In this document: positions 56,203-64,000 of the stretch, in pieces | Numbering within the stretch: position 1 is the first letter of the stretch | Layout: each line of letters starts with the position of its first letter | Assembly: GCF_027587195.1 (NCBI RefSeq) | Contig: NZ_JAPDDP010000024.1 | Span: 1 to 64,000, forward strand | Length of the DNA stretch: 64,000 nucleotides | Direction of reading: 5' to 3' | DNA from: Solirubrobacter phytolaccae | GTDB taxonomy: Bacteria > Actinomycetota > Thermoleophilia > Solirubrobacterales > Solirubrobacteraceae | Notes under the pieces: generated by a model | Told to the model about the DNA's origin: nothing | The model's input: only the letters and a program-made list of their open reading frames with translations | Database searches by the model: none | Translations under genes and position numbers: made by a program

Positions 56203-56727
56203 ATGCGCGCACTCGCCCTCACTGCAGTCGTCGTGCTCTTCACCGCCGCGGACGCGTCCGCCGCCTACGACCGGACGTGTGAGACCCACGCCGAAGGCCC
56301 GAACCCGGAGGACGTCGCGAAGCCGGACGCGAAGCGCGACCTCGTCGTCGGCCGGCTCACGGTCCTCAACGTGGTCGCGGCCGACCGCGAGCTGCCGTCA
56401 TACAAGAGCCGCGACCGCTATCTGATCAAGACGCCGGTGATCATCCGCACGGGCGCGCCGGTCGTGGTGCGCGTTGCCAAGCGTGACCGCCGGCACGTCG
56501 CGCTCAACTTCAACGCGAGCGAGCAGCGTCGTGGCCAGCACAGCGTCCGCTTCCACCCGTGCCCGCCGGACACGGAGCGCTTCAGCGACGGCAAGCCGCT
56601 CGGCGAGTGGACCGCCTACCCGGGCGGGCTGATCCTCCAGCGCCCGCGCTGCGTGACGCTCGAGTTCCTGGAGGAGGGCAAGCCGACCGTGCGGCGGCGC
56701 GTCGCGCTCGGCAAACGCTGCCGTTAA
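56203..56727 (+). CDS. Small secreted protein, unknown function
   Basis: This is a 174-residue protein with a signal peptide (hydrophobic core, cleavage near Ala-Ser-Ala-Ala at about residue 20). The mature protein has four cysteines (C-E-T-H, H-P-C-P-P, P-R-C-V-T and G-K-R-C near the end) that could form two disulphides, a H-V-A-L-N-F strand and a G-E-W-T-A-Y-P-G-G-L-I-L-Q loop. Family not recognised. It lies 42 bp after the sigma-partner gene on the same strand and is probably in the same unit. It is followed by a strong inverted repeat. Confidence 0.8.
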   Translation: MRALALTAVVVLFTAADASAAYDRTCETHAEGPNPEDVAKPDAKRDLVVGRLTVLNVVAADRELPSYKSRDRYLIKTPVIIRTGAPVVVRVAKRDRRHVALNFNASEQRRGQHSVRFHPCPPDTERFSDGKPLGEWTAYPGGLILQRPRCVTLEFLEEGKPTVRRRVALGKRCR

Positions 56728-56734
56728 GCGACGC

Positions 56735-56764
56735 GGGGGCCGCGACGTCACCGCCGCGGCCCCC
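56735..56764. terminator. Bidirectional terminator hairpin
   Basis: A perfect 10-bp stem has arms GGGGGCCGCG (56735-56744) and CGCGGCCCCC (56755-56764) around a 10-nt loop. It sits between two convergent genes, 7 bases after one stop and 15 bases from the other, so it probably serves both. Confidence 0.7.
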
Positions 56765-56779
56765 GAGCGCACTACACGC

Positions 56780-59700
56780 CTACGGTGTCGTCGTCGACAG
56801 CGTGAACGTCAGGGTCTTGCTGTACGTGCCGCGGCGCAGCCCGTCGCTCTCGGCGATCGGCTGCTTGAACACGAGCGGCACCGACTGCGTGCCGAACGGG
56901 CCGGTCCAGCTCTTCAGCGTGGTCGGCGCGGCACTGCCGCCGACCGGGGCGCCGTTGACCCGGAGCGGCTGGGGCAGCGCGAACGCGCCGTTGACCAGCT
57001 TGCCCGTGTTGGTGGTGCTCGGGTCGGACACCGTGAGCAGGGCGTCACCCGCGGACGACGTCACCTTGGCCGCGACCTCGGTGGCGTAGTCCTTCGCCTG
57101 ACCCGGGACGAACGTCCCCAGGCTGATCGGCCCGGCAAGGTCCAGCGCGAGCAGGCCCGGCACCTCGCCGCCGATGACGACGGGGACCGAGGTGCTGGTC
57201 GGGCGGACGCGCACCACGAGCTCCTTGGCGGTCTCCACGACGCCCGCCTGGTCGGTCGAGCGGTAGCGGATCGTGTGCTCGCCCTCCGGAGCCACGAACG
57301 GCGCCGTGTAGGTCTGCCACGCGCCGCCGTCGATCGCGTACTCGGTCTTGGCGACGCCGGAACCGCCGGCGCCGTCATTCGCCGCGAGCGTGATCGTCGG
57401 AGCCGCGGCGTACCAGCCGTCGGCACCCGGCGCCGCGCTCACGGACGCCGTCGTGACCGGCGCCTGGGTGTCGGCCGCGCCGATGCGGAAGTAGTCGAAG
57501 TCCACATCGATCGGGGCGGCCTGGGCCGGCCCGATGCCCATCAGGCCTATCGCCGGGTTGGTCAGGGCGACCGTCACGGTCCCGGGCGACTGCACCCAGG
57601 TCGTGCCGTCCGCGCTGATCGCGCCGGAGTAGGTGTTGCCCTTCTTGGTCAGGCGCAGCCACCACGTGTCCGTGGCCGACGCGGGCGGAGCGATGTCCGC
57701 CGCGCCGGACGGGCCGAACGCCCCGCCGCCGTTCTCGCCGCGCAGCTCGACGCGCCGCACCTTCGCGGCACCCGGGTCGTTGTCGGCCACGATGTCGTAC
57801 TTGACGTAGTGGTCGACGTCGCTGAACAGCATGAAGCCGGCCAGCTGCCACGCGTCGCCCAGCGGGGCGGTCATCTTCGTCTCGGCCACCCAGTCACCGG
57901 CGGGCGCCGACTGGAGGATGAGGTTCTCGATCGGGCCGTTGTCGGCGCCGCTGATGTCGGCGTCGAACGTGCGGACGCGGAGCTTGCCGTCCACCAGCTT
58001 GGCGCGGCTCGAGTTCCAGCCGTGGATCTTGTCCCAGCGGCAGCCGTCGATCGAGCTGCCGTCGAACTCGTCGTTCGCGGCCGGCTTCGGCTTCGCCTCG
58101 TCCGGGGTGACCCGGAAGTAGTCGAAGGCCGCGGTCTTGTTCTGGGCGTCCAGGTCACCCGCGGCCAGCAGACCGATGGTGCCGTTCGCCTTCAGCGGCC
58201 CGGTGCCGCCCATGTTCGTCCAGTCCGTGCCGTTCGTCGAGTAGGCGCCCGTGAGGGTGCCGTTCGCGTTCGTCAGGCGCAGGTGGAGCGTCGTCGGGTG
58301 ATCCGAGGCCACGTAGGCGTTGCCGCCGTGCGCGGTCCGTGCACCGGCCGTCTCGGACCAGAACTCCACGAAGCGCCGCCCGTCGGTGTGCCGGGTGAAG
58401 GTCAGCTTCGTGTAGTTGTCGTCGTCGACGTGCACGACGAGGCCCGCGTACTGCCAGGCGTTGTCGTGGTCCAGCGTCACCTTCGTCGTCGCCTGCCAGT
58501 TGCCGGTCGGCGTCTTCTGGGCGACGTGCGAGACCGGCGCCGTGTTGGTGCCGTCGATGTCGCCGTTGATCACGGCGAGGTTGAGCGCGCCGTTGGCCAC
58601 GGCGGGAGCGCCCGTGGCCGGACCGCGGGCGGTCGTCCAGCGGGCACGGTTGAGCGAGGAGTCGAACTCGTCCGAGACCGTGGGCGCGCAGCCCGGGACC
58701 GGCGTCGTCGGCTCCTCGGGCTCACCCGGGACGTCCGGGTCGGTGTCCAGCGACCAGTTGGTGAACTTGGCCGTCGCGCGCGTCCCGCTGATGTGCGAGA
58801 CGACGAACAGGCCGATGTCCTGGGTGGTGGTGGCCGCCGGGATGGTCGTCGTGGTGCCGACCTGCGTCCACTCGGTGCCGTTGCGCGAGCAGTAGACCGA
58901 GAACTTCTTGCCGAACTTCTCGACCTTCAGCCACGTGGGCGCGCTGCCCGTGCCACAGCCGTTGGCCACCGGCTCCGTGGAGTCGTTGACCTGGCCGTTG
59001 CCGCCGGCGTCGTGCATGTACTCGGCCTCGCCGTTGCCCTTCTCGCCGAGCACCAGGTAGCCCTTGTTGTCGTTGCCGCCACCCTGCGGGATCTGGTTGC
59101 GGACGATGATGCCCGCCTTCGAGTTCGCATGGGTGCCGTCGAACTCGGCCACCTTGACGGTCGCGACGAAGTTCTCGCCGACACCGCCGGGCAGGTAGAC
59201 CGCGCCGAACTCGTTGGCGGCCTGCCACAGGTCCGCGCCCGCGGCGCTGACCGTGAACTCGTCGCCGACCTTGTCGAACGCCGCGTCGACGTTCGCGAAC
59301 GTCTCCCACGGCGGGCGGACGCCGGACTCGCCGACCGAGAAGCGGACCTTGCGCGAGTCGCCGGTCAGGCCCTTGGCGTTCGTGGCGACCGCGTGGACGG
59401 CGTAGAACTTCTCCACCGTCTGGTTCCACGTGACGCTGTACGGCGCGGACGTGTCCTCGCCGACCTTCGCGCCGTCGACGAAGAACTCGACCTTGGTGAT
59501 CTGGTTCTCGGCGTCGGTCGCGTCAGCGGTGAGGGTGACGGCGCCCGGGGTGACCGCCGCGTTCTCCGTCGGCGCGGTGATCTTCACCGTGGGGCGGGTC
59601 TCGGGCGAGAGGCCCTTGCCGTTGACCTCGAAGAAGTTCAGGCGGAAGTTCGCGGTGCCCTTGAACACCAGGAACAGCGCCATCGAGGCCTTGTCGGTGG

Positions 59701-62700
59701 GCGCGGGGACCGTGACGTCGGTCCAGCGGTTGACGGAGCCCGTGGCGGGCACGGCGGCCGTGCCGAGCAACGCGCCCGTCGGGCTGTCCTTGCGCAGCTC
59801 GATCGAGCCGCCCGCGGCCTGCGCGGCCACGCGGAACGTGATCGAGTCGATGCCGGTGAAGTTGACCGGGTCGTAAGAGGCCCAGTCGCCCTCGCTCAGG
59901 TTGCTCAGCGCGGACGTGCCCTCGGCGTCGCCGGAGGCCTCGGCCGTGTCGGTGCCGAGCCGGCCGTCGGCGTGCTCGGCCTCCTTGCGCTTGGGCTGCA
60001 GGATGATCGTGTCGGTGCCGGTGAGCGCCGGCACGGTGCCGTCGCCCTGGTCGGTGTAGCGGGCGTCGAGCGCGAAGAACACCTTCATGTCCTCCGAGTG
60101 GCCCGTGCCCAGGTCGGTCACGACCGAGCCCGTCTTGCCGCGGTACTCGAGCAGCGGGTGCGCGTGGTCGTCATGGCCGAGCGCCGGCTGGACGATCAGG
60201 TTCTGGTAGTCGACCGTGTCCTCGGCGTCGGTGACCGTGACGTCCCAGTTCACGCGGTCGCCCCACTCGACGAAGCCGCCGTTGAGCGGCCCGTTGAACT
60301 TGACCGTCGGCTTGGTGTTGCCGACCGTGACCAGCAGCACCGTCGTGCCGGTCTTGCCGGCCGGGTCGGTGACCGTCAGCCGGGCCTGGTAGACGCCTGG
60401 CGTCGTGTACTGGTGCGTCGGGTTGGCGACCGTGGAGTCGGTCGTGCCGTTGCCGTCGAAGTCCCACGCGTACGTGAGCACGCCGCCCTCGGGGTCGGAC
60501 GAGTTGACGCTGGAGAACGTGACCGTCAGCGGCTCCTGCCCGTTGTCGGGCGTCGCCGTCGCGGCCGCGACCGGCGAGCGCGAGCCGTTGATGTAGTCGA
60601 TCCGGTAGATGCCCGAGTTCGGGTTGTCACGGCCGAAGCCGCCGCCCCACTCGAGCGCGTACAGCGAGCCGTCCGGACCGAACGACAGCGACTGCGGCGC
60701 CAGGAACGACGTGTTCGGCATGAACGGGTTGACCTTCTCGACCTTCGCGTTCTCGCCGAGCTGGACCGTCCAGACCCGGTTGCGGGCCCAGTCGTAGTAG
60801 AAGGCCTTGCCGTCGTAGGAGGCCGGGAACTTCGTGTCCGACGTGGAGGCGGCGTTGTAGTCGTAGAACGGGCCGCCCATCGGGGCGAGGCCACCGCCGG
60901 CCGCGATCGCCGGCACCGACGTCTGCGTGTAGCCGTACCACATGTCCGGCGCCTTGGCCGGGGGCAGGTTCGTCAGACCCGTGTTCTTGATCGAGTCGTT
61001 GACCGGGTTGGCGCAGTCGAAGAACGGGCCGACCGTCACGGGCGACGTCATGTAGTTCACGTCGCGGAACGGCTCCTGGTTGCCCATGCACAGCGGCCAG
61101 CCGTAGTTGCCCGGCTCCTTGATGATGTTGTACTCGACGATGCCCGCCGGGCCGCGCGTGTTCGGCGCGTTGGTCGAGTTGTCCGGCGCGTAGTCGGCGA
61201 CGCCGATCCAGCCCGTGTTCGGGTCCACGGAGAACTTCCACGGGTTGCGGAAGCCCATCGCGTAGATCTCGGGACGCGTCTTGTTGTCGGCGTCGTTCGC
61301 TTCGTTGAAGAGGTTGCCGGTGGGGATGTCGTAGCCGCCGTCGGCCTTCGGCTTGACGCGCAGGATCTTGCCGCGCAGGTCGTTCGTGTTGGCCGAGGTC
61401 TGGCGGGCGTCCCACATGCGGTCGGCGCGCTCGGACAGCGGGGCGTAGCCGCCCGACGGCTCCGAGTGCGGGTTCACGTCATCGCCGACGCCGAGCAGCA
61501 GGTTGCCCTGCAGGTCGAAGTCCAGGTTGCCGCCCGTGTGGCCGGGCTCATCCGGCTCGCGGGAGGCGGGCACGGTGATGACGACCTTCTCGCTGGCCGG
61601 GTCGATCGTGTTGCTCGCGTCGACCGTGAAGCGCGAGACGCGGCTGAAGAAGTTCGCCGGGTCGGAGTTGTTGGCCGAGTTGGGCGCGTAGTAGACGTAG
61701 ACCCAGCCGTTGGTGGCGAAGTCCGGGTCCAGCGCGATGCCCATCAGGCCGTCCTCGCCGCCCGAGTAGACGTTGAGCGTGAGCGCCGTCTTGACGTTGC
61801 GGGTCTTCGGGTCGTAGACGCGGATCTGGCCGCGCACGAGCTCGGTGAAGAAGACGCGGCCGTCCGGCGCGACGTCGAGCGCGAACGGCGCGCTCGTGTT
61901 CTCGTCCAGCGCGACCTTCTCGAAGTTCGAGTTGATCGTGCCACCGCAGTCGCCGGCCTCGACGCCCGCGGCCCACTTGACGCCGCCGACGATGTGGGCG
62001 AGCAGCGCGGGCTCCTGGAAGTGCGCGCCGAAGTGGCCCATGCCCGTGATCCAGGCACGACCGCCGTCGTAGGGCTTGCACCACGAGATCGGGTGGTCGT
62101 AGCCCATCTTGTTGCCGCCCGCGTCGTACGTCGTCTCGTCGAGCGAGAGCAGGACGTGCGCGTTGCCGCGGACGTTGGTGGCGAAGTTGTACCACTCGTC
62201 GTTGCGCGACCAGCGGTCGGTCAAGGCCTGCGTGGACGGGTGCGCCTTGTCCTCGCGAATGACCTGCGCCGTGAGGCCGCCGACGCCCGAGTTCCACGGC
62301 GGCGGGTCGCCGGCCGGGGGCGTGCTGCCCGTGGCGGCGTGGCCCGGCATGAGCGAGCCGACCAGGTCGTCCCACCACTTGTAGTTGCCGCGCATGTCCG
62401 TGGCGTTGTGGATGGCGACGATGCCGCCGCCCGCGCGCTGGTACTTCTCGAGCGCGGTCTTCTCCGCCGCGGTCCACGGATCACCCGAGGTCTGGAACAT
62501 CACCAGCGCGTCGAAGCGCGCCAGGTCCGTGTCATTGAAGATCGCCGAGTCCTCGGTGTGCTCGGACGTCACGCCGGCCTGGTCCAGCGCCGCGCGCAGC
62601 AGCGGGGTGCCGTTGGTGATCGCGTCCGTGTGGCGGAAAGCCGCCGTCTCGGTGAAGACGAGGACGTGCGCCGGCGCGGCCGGCTGCGTGAGCTCGGCGA

Positions 62701-62878
62701 GCGGCGCCGTCGACGCCCATCCCGGTGTGCTCGCGCCCATCAGGGCGGCGGCGTTCATCGCCGGGGCGTGCGCGTGCGCCGCGCCCGTGTCGTGTGCCTG
62801 TGCGGGGCCCGCCAGGACCCCGGCACACGTTGCTGCCAGCACTGCGCTCCTGAGCGCAGATCTCCCGATACTTCTCAC
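56780..62878 (-). CDS. Secreted multidomain ThuA / PQQ-type sugar dehydrogenase protein
   Basis: This is a 2,032-residue protein. GTG 62878 was chosen because GGAGGAG lies just upstream; a longer frame from 62929 lacks a site. Order: signal peptide (1-28), ThuA domain (about 68-310; F-T-E-T-A-A-F-R-H), glucose/sorbosone dehydrogenase-like propeller (about 315-766; F-V-A/G-x-G-D-D, G-F-R-N-P-W, Y-G-W-P), PKD (about 768-850; Y-A-W-D-F-D-G-N-G), CBM6-like module (about 966-1086), Ig-like domain (about 1092-1178), three DUF1349/concanavalin-like modules (about 1180-1376, 1390-1590, 1600-1798; D-E-F-D), an OmpL47-like repeat (about 1800-1890) and an unassigned C-terminal domain. It suits extracellular oxidation of polysaccharide-derived sugars. 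No C-terminal anchor was seen. Confidence 0.92.
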   Translation of the reverse strand: MRSIGRSALRSAVLAATCAGVLAGPAQAHDTGAAHAHAPAMNAAALMGASTPGWASTAPLAELTQPAAPAHVLVFTETAAFRHTDAITNGTPLLRAALDQAGVTSEHTEDSAIFNDTDLARFDALVMFQTSGDPWTAAEKTALEKYQRAGGGIVAIHNATDMRGNYKWWDDLVGSLMPGHAATGSTPPAGDPPPWNSGVGGLTAQVIREDKAHPSTQALTDRWSRNDEWYNFATNVRGNAHVLLSLDETTYDAGGNKMGYDHPISWCKPYDGGRAWITGMGHFGAHFQEPALLAHIVGGVKWAAGVEAGDCGGTINSNFEKVALDENTSAPFALDVAPDGRVFFTELVRGQIRVYDPKTRNVKTALTLNVYSGGEDGLMGIALDPDFATNGWVYVYYAPNSANNSDPANFFSRVSRFTVDASNTIDPASEKVVITVPASREPDEPGHTGGNLDFDLQGNLLLGVGDDVNPHSEPSGGYAPLSERADRMWDARQTSANTNDLRGKILRVKPKADGGYDIPTGNLFNEANDADNKTRPEIYAMGFRNPWKFSVDPNTGWIGVADYAPDNSTNAPNTRGPAGIVEYNIIKEPGNYGWPLCMGNQEPFRDVNYMTSPVTVGPFFDCANPVNDSIKNTGLTNLPPAKAPDMWYGYTQTSVPAIAAGGGLAPMGGPFYDYNAASTSDTKFPASYDGKAFYYDWARNRVWTVQLGENAKVEKVNPFMPNTSFLAPQSLSFGPDGSLYALEWGGGFGRDNPNSGIYRIDYINGSRSPVAAATATPDNGQEPLTVTFSSVNSSDPEGGVLTYAWDFDGNGTTDSTVANPTHQYTTPGVYQARLTVTDPAGKTGTTVLLVTVGNTKPTVKFNGPLNGGFVEWGDRVNWDVTVTDAEDTVDYQNLIVQPALGHDDHAHPLLEYRGKTGSVVTDLGTGHSEDMKVFFALDARYTDQGDGTVPALTGTDTIILQPKRKEAEHADGRLGTDTAEASGDAEGTSALSNLSEGDWASYDPVNFTGIDSITFRVAAQAAGGSIELRKDSPTGALLGTAAVPATGSVNRWTDVTVPAPTDKASMALFLVFKGTANFRLNFFEVNGKGLSPETRPTVKITAPTENAAVTPGAVTLTADATDAENQITKVEFFVDGAKVGEDTSAPYSVTWNQTVEKFYAVHAVATNAKGLTGDSRKVRFSVGESGVRPPWETFANVDAAFDKVGDEFTVSAAGADLWQAANEFGAVYLPGGVGENFVATVKVAEFDGTHANSKAGIIVRNQIPQGGGNDNKGYLVLGEKGNGEAEYMHDAGGNGQVNDSTEPVANGCGTGSAPTWLKVEKFGKKFSVYCSRNGTEWTQVGTTTTIPAATTTQDIGLFVVSHISGTRATAKFTNWSLDTDPDVPGEPEEPTTPVPGCAPTVSDEFDSSLNRARWTTARGPATGAPAVANGALNLAVINGDIDGTNTAPVSHVAQKTPTGNWQATTKVTLDHDNAWQYAGLVVHVDDDNYTKLTFTRHTDGRRFVEFWSETAGARTAHGGNAYVASDHPTTLHLRLTNANGTLTGAYSTNGTDWTNMGGTGPLKANGTIGLLAAGDLDAQNKTAAFDYFRVTPDEAKPKPAANDEFDGSSIDGCRWDKIHGWNSSRAKLVDGKLRVRTFDADISGADNGPIENLILQSAPAGDWVAETKMTAPLGDAWQLAGFMLFSDVDHYVKYDIVADNDPGAAKVRRVELRGENGGGAFGPSGAADIAPPASATDTWWLRLTKKGNTYSGAISADGTTWVQSPGTVTVALTNPAIGLMGIGPAQAAPIDVDFDYFRIGAADTQAPVTTASVSAAPGADGWYAAAPTITLAANDGAGGSGVAKTEYAIDGGAWQTYTAPFVAPEGEHTIRYRSTDQAGVVETAKELVVRVRPTSTSVPVVIGGEVPGLLALDLAGPISLGTFVPGQAKDYATEVAAKVTSSAGDALLTVSDPSTTNTGKLVNGAFALPQPLRVNGAPVGGSAAPTTLKSWTGPFGTQSVPLVFKQPIAESDGLRRGTYSKTLTFTLSTTTP

Positions 62879-62882
62879 GACT

Positions 62883-62889
62883 CTCCTCC
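62883..62889 (-). promoter_or_regulatory. Ribosome binding site deciding the start of the ThuA protein
   Basis: GGAGGAG on the minus strand lies four bases before GTG 62878 (six bases from the GGAGG core). The upstream alternative GTG at 62929 has no such site, and its extra 17 residues are Arg-rich and unlike a signal peptide start. The remaining bases to 63014 are relatively AT-rich around 62,941-63,000 and probably hold the promoter, but no clear -35/-10 pair was found. Confidence 0.7.
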
Positions 62890-63014
62890 GTCGGCGCGAC
62901 GCGCAGGCATCACGCGTAAGCCAGTCCACCTACGGCCGAAGATACCAGCGCATCTACGCATAAGTCGCAAGGCTTTTGATTGCGAAAAGTCATATCGCTC
63001 CGCGTCCGCTCATC

Positions 63015-64000
63015 TCAGTCGTGCGCGAGCGACGCCTGGACGCGATCGAAGCGGCCCGCGCGCAGGTCGGCGGTGGGCAGCACGACGTAGAGCTCGCCGG
63101 CATCGAAGGCGTCGGCCTGCAGGAGCAGGCTCCAGTCCTCGCCCTTGCCGCCGCCGAGGCGGGCGAGGGAGTTCATGTCGAGGCCGCCCTGCCAGCGGGC
63201 CCAGCCGAGGATCTGCCCGGCGGGCGAGCGCCAGCCCTGCTCGGCGGCGAGCCGATCCTGGAGCGTCCACAGCGCGTCGGAGTGCTGGGGGACGGTCAAG
63301 CCGGCGCTGGGGACGACCGGCTGGTCGGCCAGGTAGCCCTCCTCGTGGAGGTCGGGTGGGAAGTCGCACTCGTGCAGGACGGCGTCGGCGGGGGAGTGCA
63401 GGACCAGGCAGGCGTCCGCGTCGTCGACCGAGAGCGACTCCGGCTCGACGTCGCAGAAGATGTGCAGGTGCCCGGCCTGCGGTCCGATCCACACCGCGGG
63501 GTCGAGCGTGGCGAGCGCGAGCTGGGCGATGAACGTCATCGGGCCGTAGCGGCCCTCGGGCCATGGCGTGTCGTCGGGGAGGTGCGGCGTGCCGCCGATC
63601 CAGCTCGGCTGCGGCGCGTTGCTCGCCAGCAGCGCGAGCGCCGGTCGCGCGGCGTCCGCCGCCTCACGGTCTCCCAGCTCCGTCACCCGGCTCGGGTCGA
63701 GCGGGGAGAAAGCCGGCCGCAGTGGCACGTACTCCGGCGTGCCCGAGACCACCTGGGTGGGGTCCACCAACCCGCGCAGCTTGACCTCGGCCGGGTCGAA
63801 CCCGCGCGCCTCGACCGCGATGACGACGTCGCCGACGCGGGCCTTCGCCGCCCAGCGGTCGCCGGCCGAGGCGAACGCGAACGGCCGCTCGACGCCGTCG
63901 ACCATGAGCGGCCGGGTCGTGGACACGATCTCATCGTCGTCGTCCTCGAGGCGCTCGACGACGCCAGGGCCCCCGTTCGTACCGGAGTCGACATCGAGCT
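63015..64000 (-). CDS. DUF1963 (YwqG-like) domain protein, 5' end outside window
   Basis: The frame is open to the right edge (at least 328 residues), so the start lies beyond base 64,000. An internal GTG at 63926 follows an in-frame acidic stretch (E-D-D-D-D-E-I) that reads as natural protein, so it is unlikely to be the true start. The C-terminal two thirds match the DUF1963 pattern: G-G-x-P-x-L-P-x-D-x-P-W-P, M-T-F-I-A-Q-L-A-L, G-H-L-H-I-F-C-D and a late G-W-A-R-W-Q-G-G region. The family is cytoplasmic and without known function. The N-terminal part adds a short beta-rich domain. It is codirectional with the ThuA gene, 136 bp upstream. Confidence 0.85.
   Translation of the reverse strand, partial: LDVDSGTNGGPGVVERLEDDDDEIVSTTRPLMVDGVERPFAFASAGDRWAAKARVGDVVIAVEARGFDPAEVKLRGLVDPTQVVSGTPEYVPLRPAFSPLDPSRVTELGDREAADAARPALALLASNAPQPSWIGGTPHLPDDTPWPEGRYGPMTFIAQLALATLDPAVWIGPQAGHLHIFCDVEPESLSVDDADACLVLHSPADAVLHECDFPPDLHEEGYLADQPVVPSAGLTVPQHSDALWTLQDRLAAEQGWRSPAGQILGWARWQGGLDMNSLARLGGGKGEDWSLLLQADAFDAGELYVVLPTADLRAGRFDRVQASLAHD

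Noticed and set aside
62879-62929. Longer start (GTG 62929) for the ThuA protein
   Set aside because: It adds 17 Arg-rich residues and has no ribosome site, while GGAGGAG precedes GTG 62878.
57275-63532. A long plus-strand frame opposite the ThuA/dehydrogenase gene
   Set aside because: It has no recognisable domain, whereas the minus strand shows ThuA, dehydrogenase, PKD and CBM modules in perfect order.

Overview
The window is about 64 kb of very GC-rich DNA. It is almost fully coding, with many 4-bp ATGA/GTGA gene overlaps, several apparently leaderless starts, and families such as the choice-of-anchor M domain, short-anchored sigma-factor partners and Lys/Arg-rich C-terminal surface domains. 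Together these point to a monoderm-type actinobacterium, most likely of the class Thermoleophilia (Solirubrobacter/Conexibacter-like). That placement is inference from sequence style; there is no rRNA or marker gene here. No tRNA, rRNA, CRISPR array, IS element or prophage was seen, and no gene-free stretch exceeds about 160 bp.

Region 1 (1-39,350) is a surface/secretome island. It opens inside a colossal reading frame of at least 10,365 codons that enters from beyond the left edge. Its parts are, in order: a Pro/Ala-rich linker, about thirty beta-strand units of roughly 130 residues with two VCBS/FG-GAP propellers inserted into them, Ig-like domains, further beta-rich domains, a short two-cysteine helical segment, a long RTX (calcium-binding) half, and a Lys/Ala-rich tail. 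By 4-bp overlaps it is coupled to a secreted protein of a two-fold repeated unknown family (A) and a delta-60/CARDB-like secreted protein (B). A strong hairpin ends this unit. A second copy of the pair follows (A' and B'), with a predicted lipoprotein gene between them.

Region 2 (39,380-43,160) has a clear AT-rich promoter, a small secreted acidic protein, a perfect 13-bp hairpin, and a three-module choice-of-anchor M surface protein.

Region 3 (43,169-47,260) holds small housekeeping-like genes: two lipocalin-like/AttH-like proteins, an acidic unknown, a HAD hydrolase, FxsA, a degenerate STAS protein and a MIP18/DUF59 (SufT-type) Fe-S assembly protein.

Region 4 (47,261-54,402) is an export module: a NarL-type response regulator and histidine kinase, divergent from an MMPL transporter, an ABC ATPase and a duplicated FtsX-type permease.

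Region 5 (54,440-56,727) is an ECF-like sigma factor translationally coupled to a short-anchored membrane protein, followed by a small secreted protein.

Region 6 (56,780-64,000, minus strand) is a 2,032-residue secreted ThuA/PQQ-sugar-dehydrogenase/PKD/CBM6 protein and a DUF1963 gene that runs off the right edge.

The strongest candidate for a new system is region 1: a giant RTX/beta-repeat surface protein translated together with dedicated small secreted partners that have been duplicated downstream.
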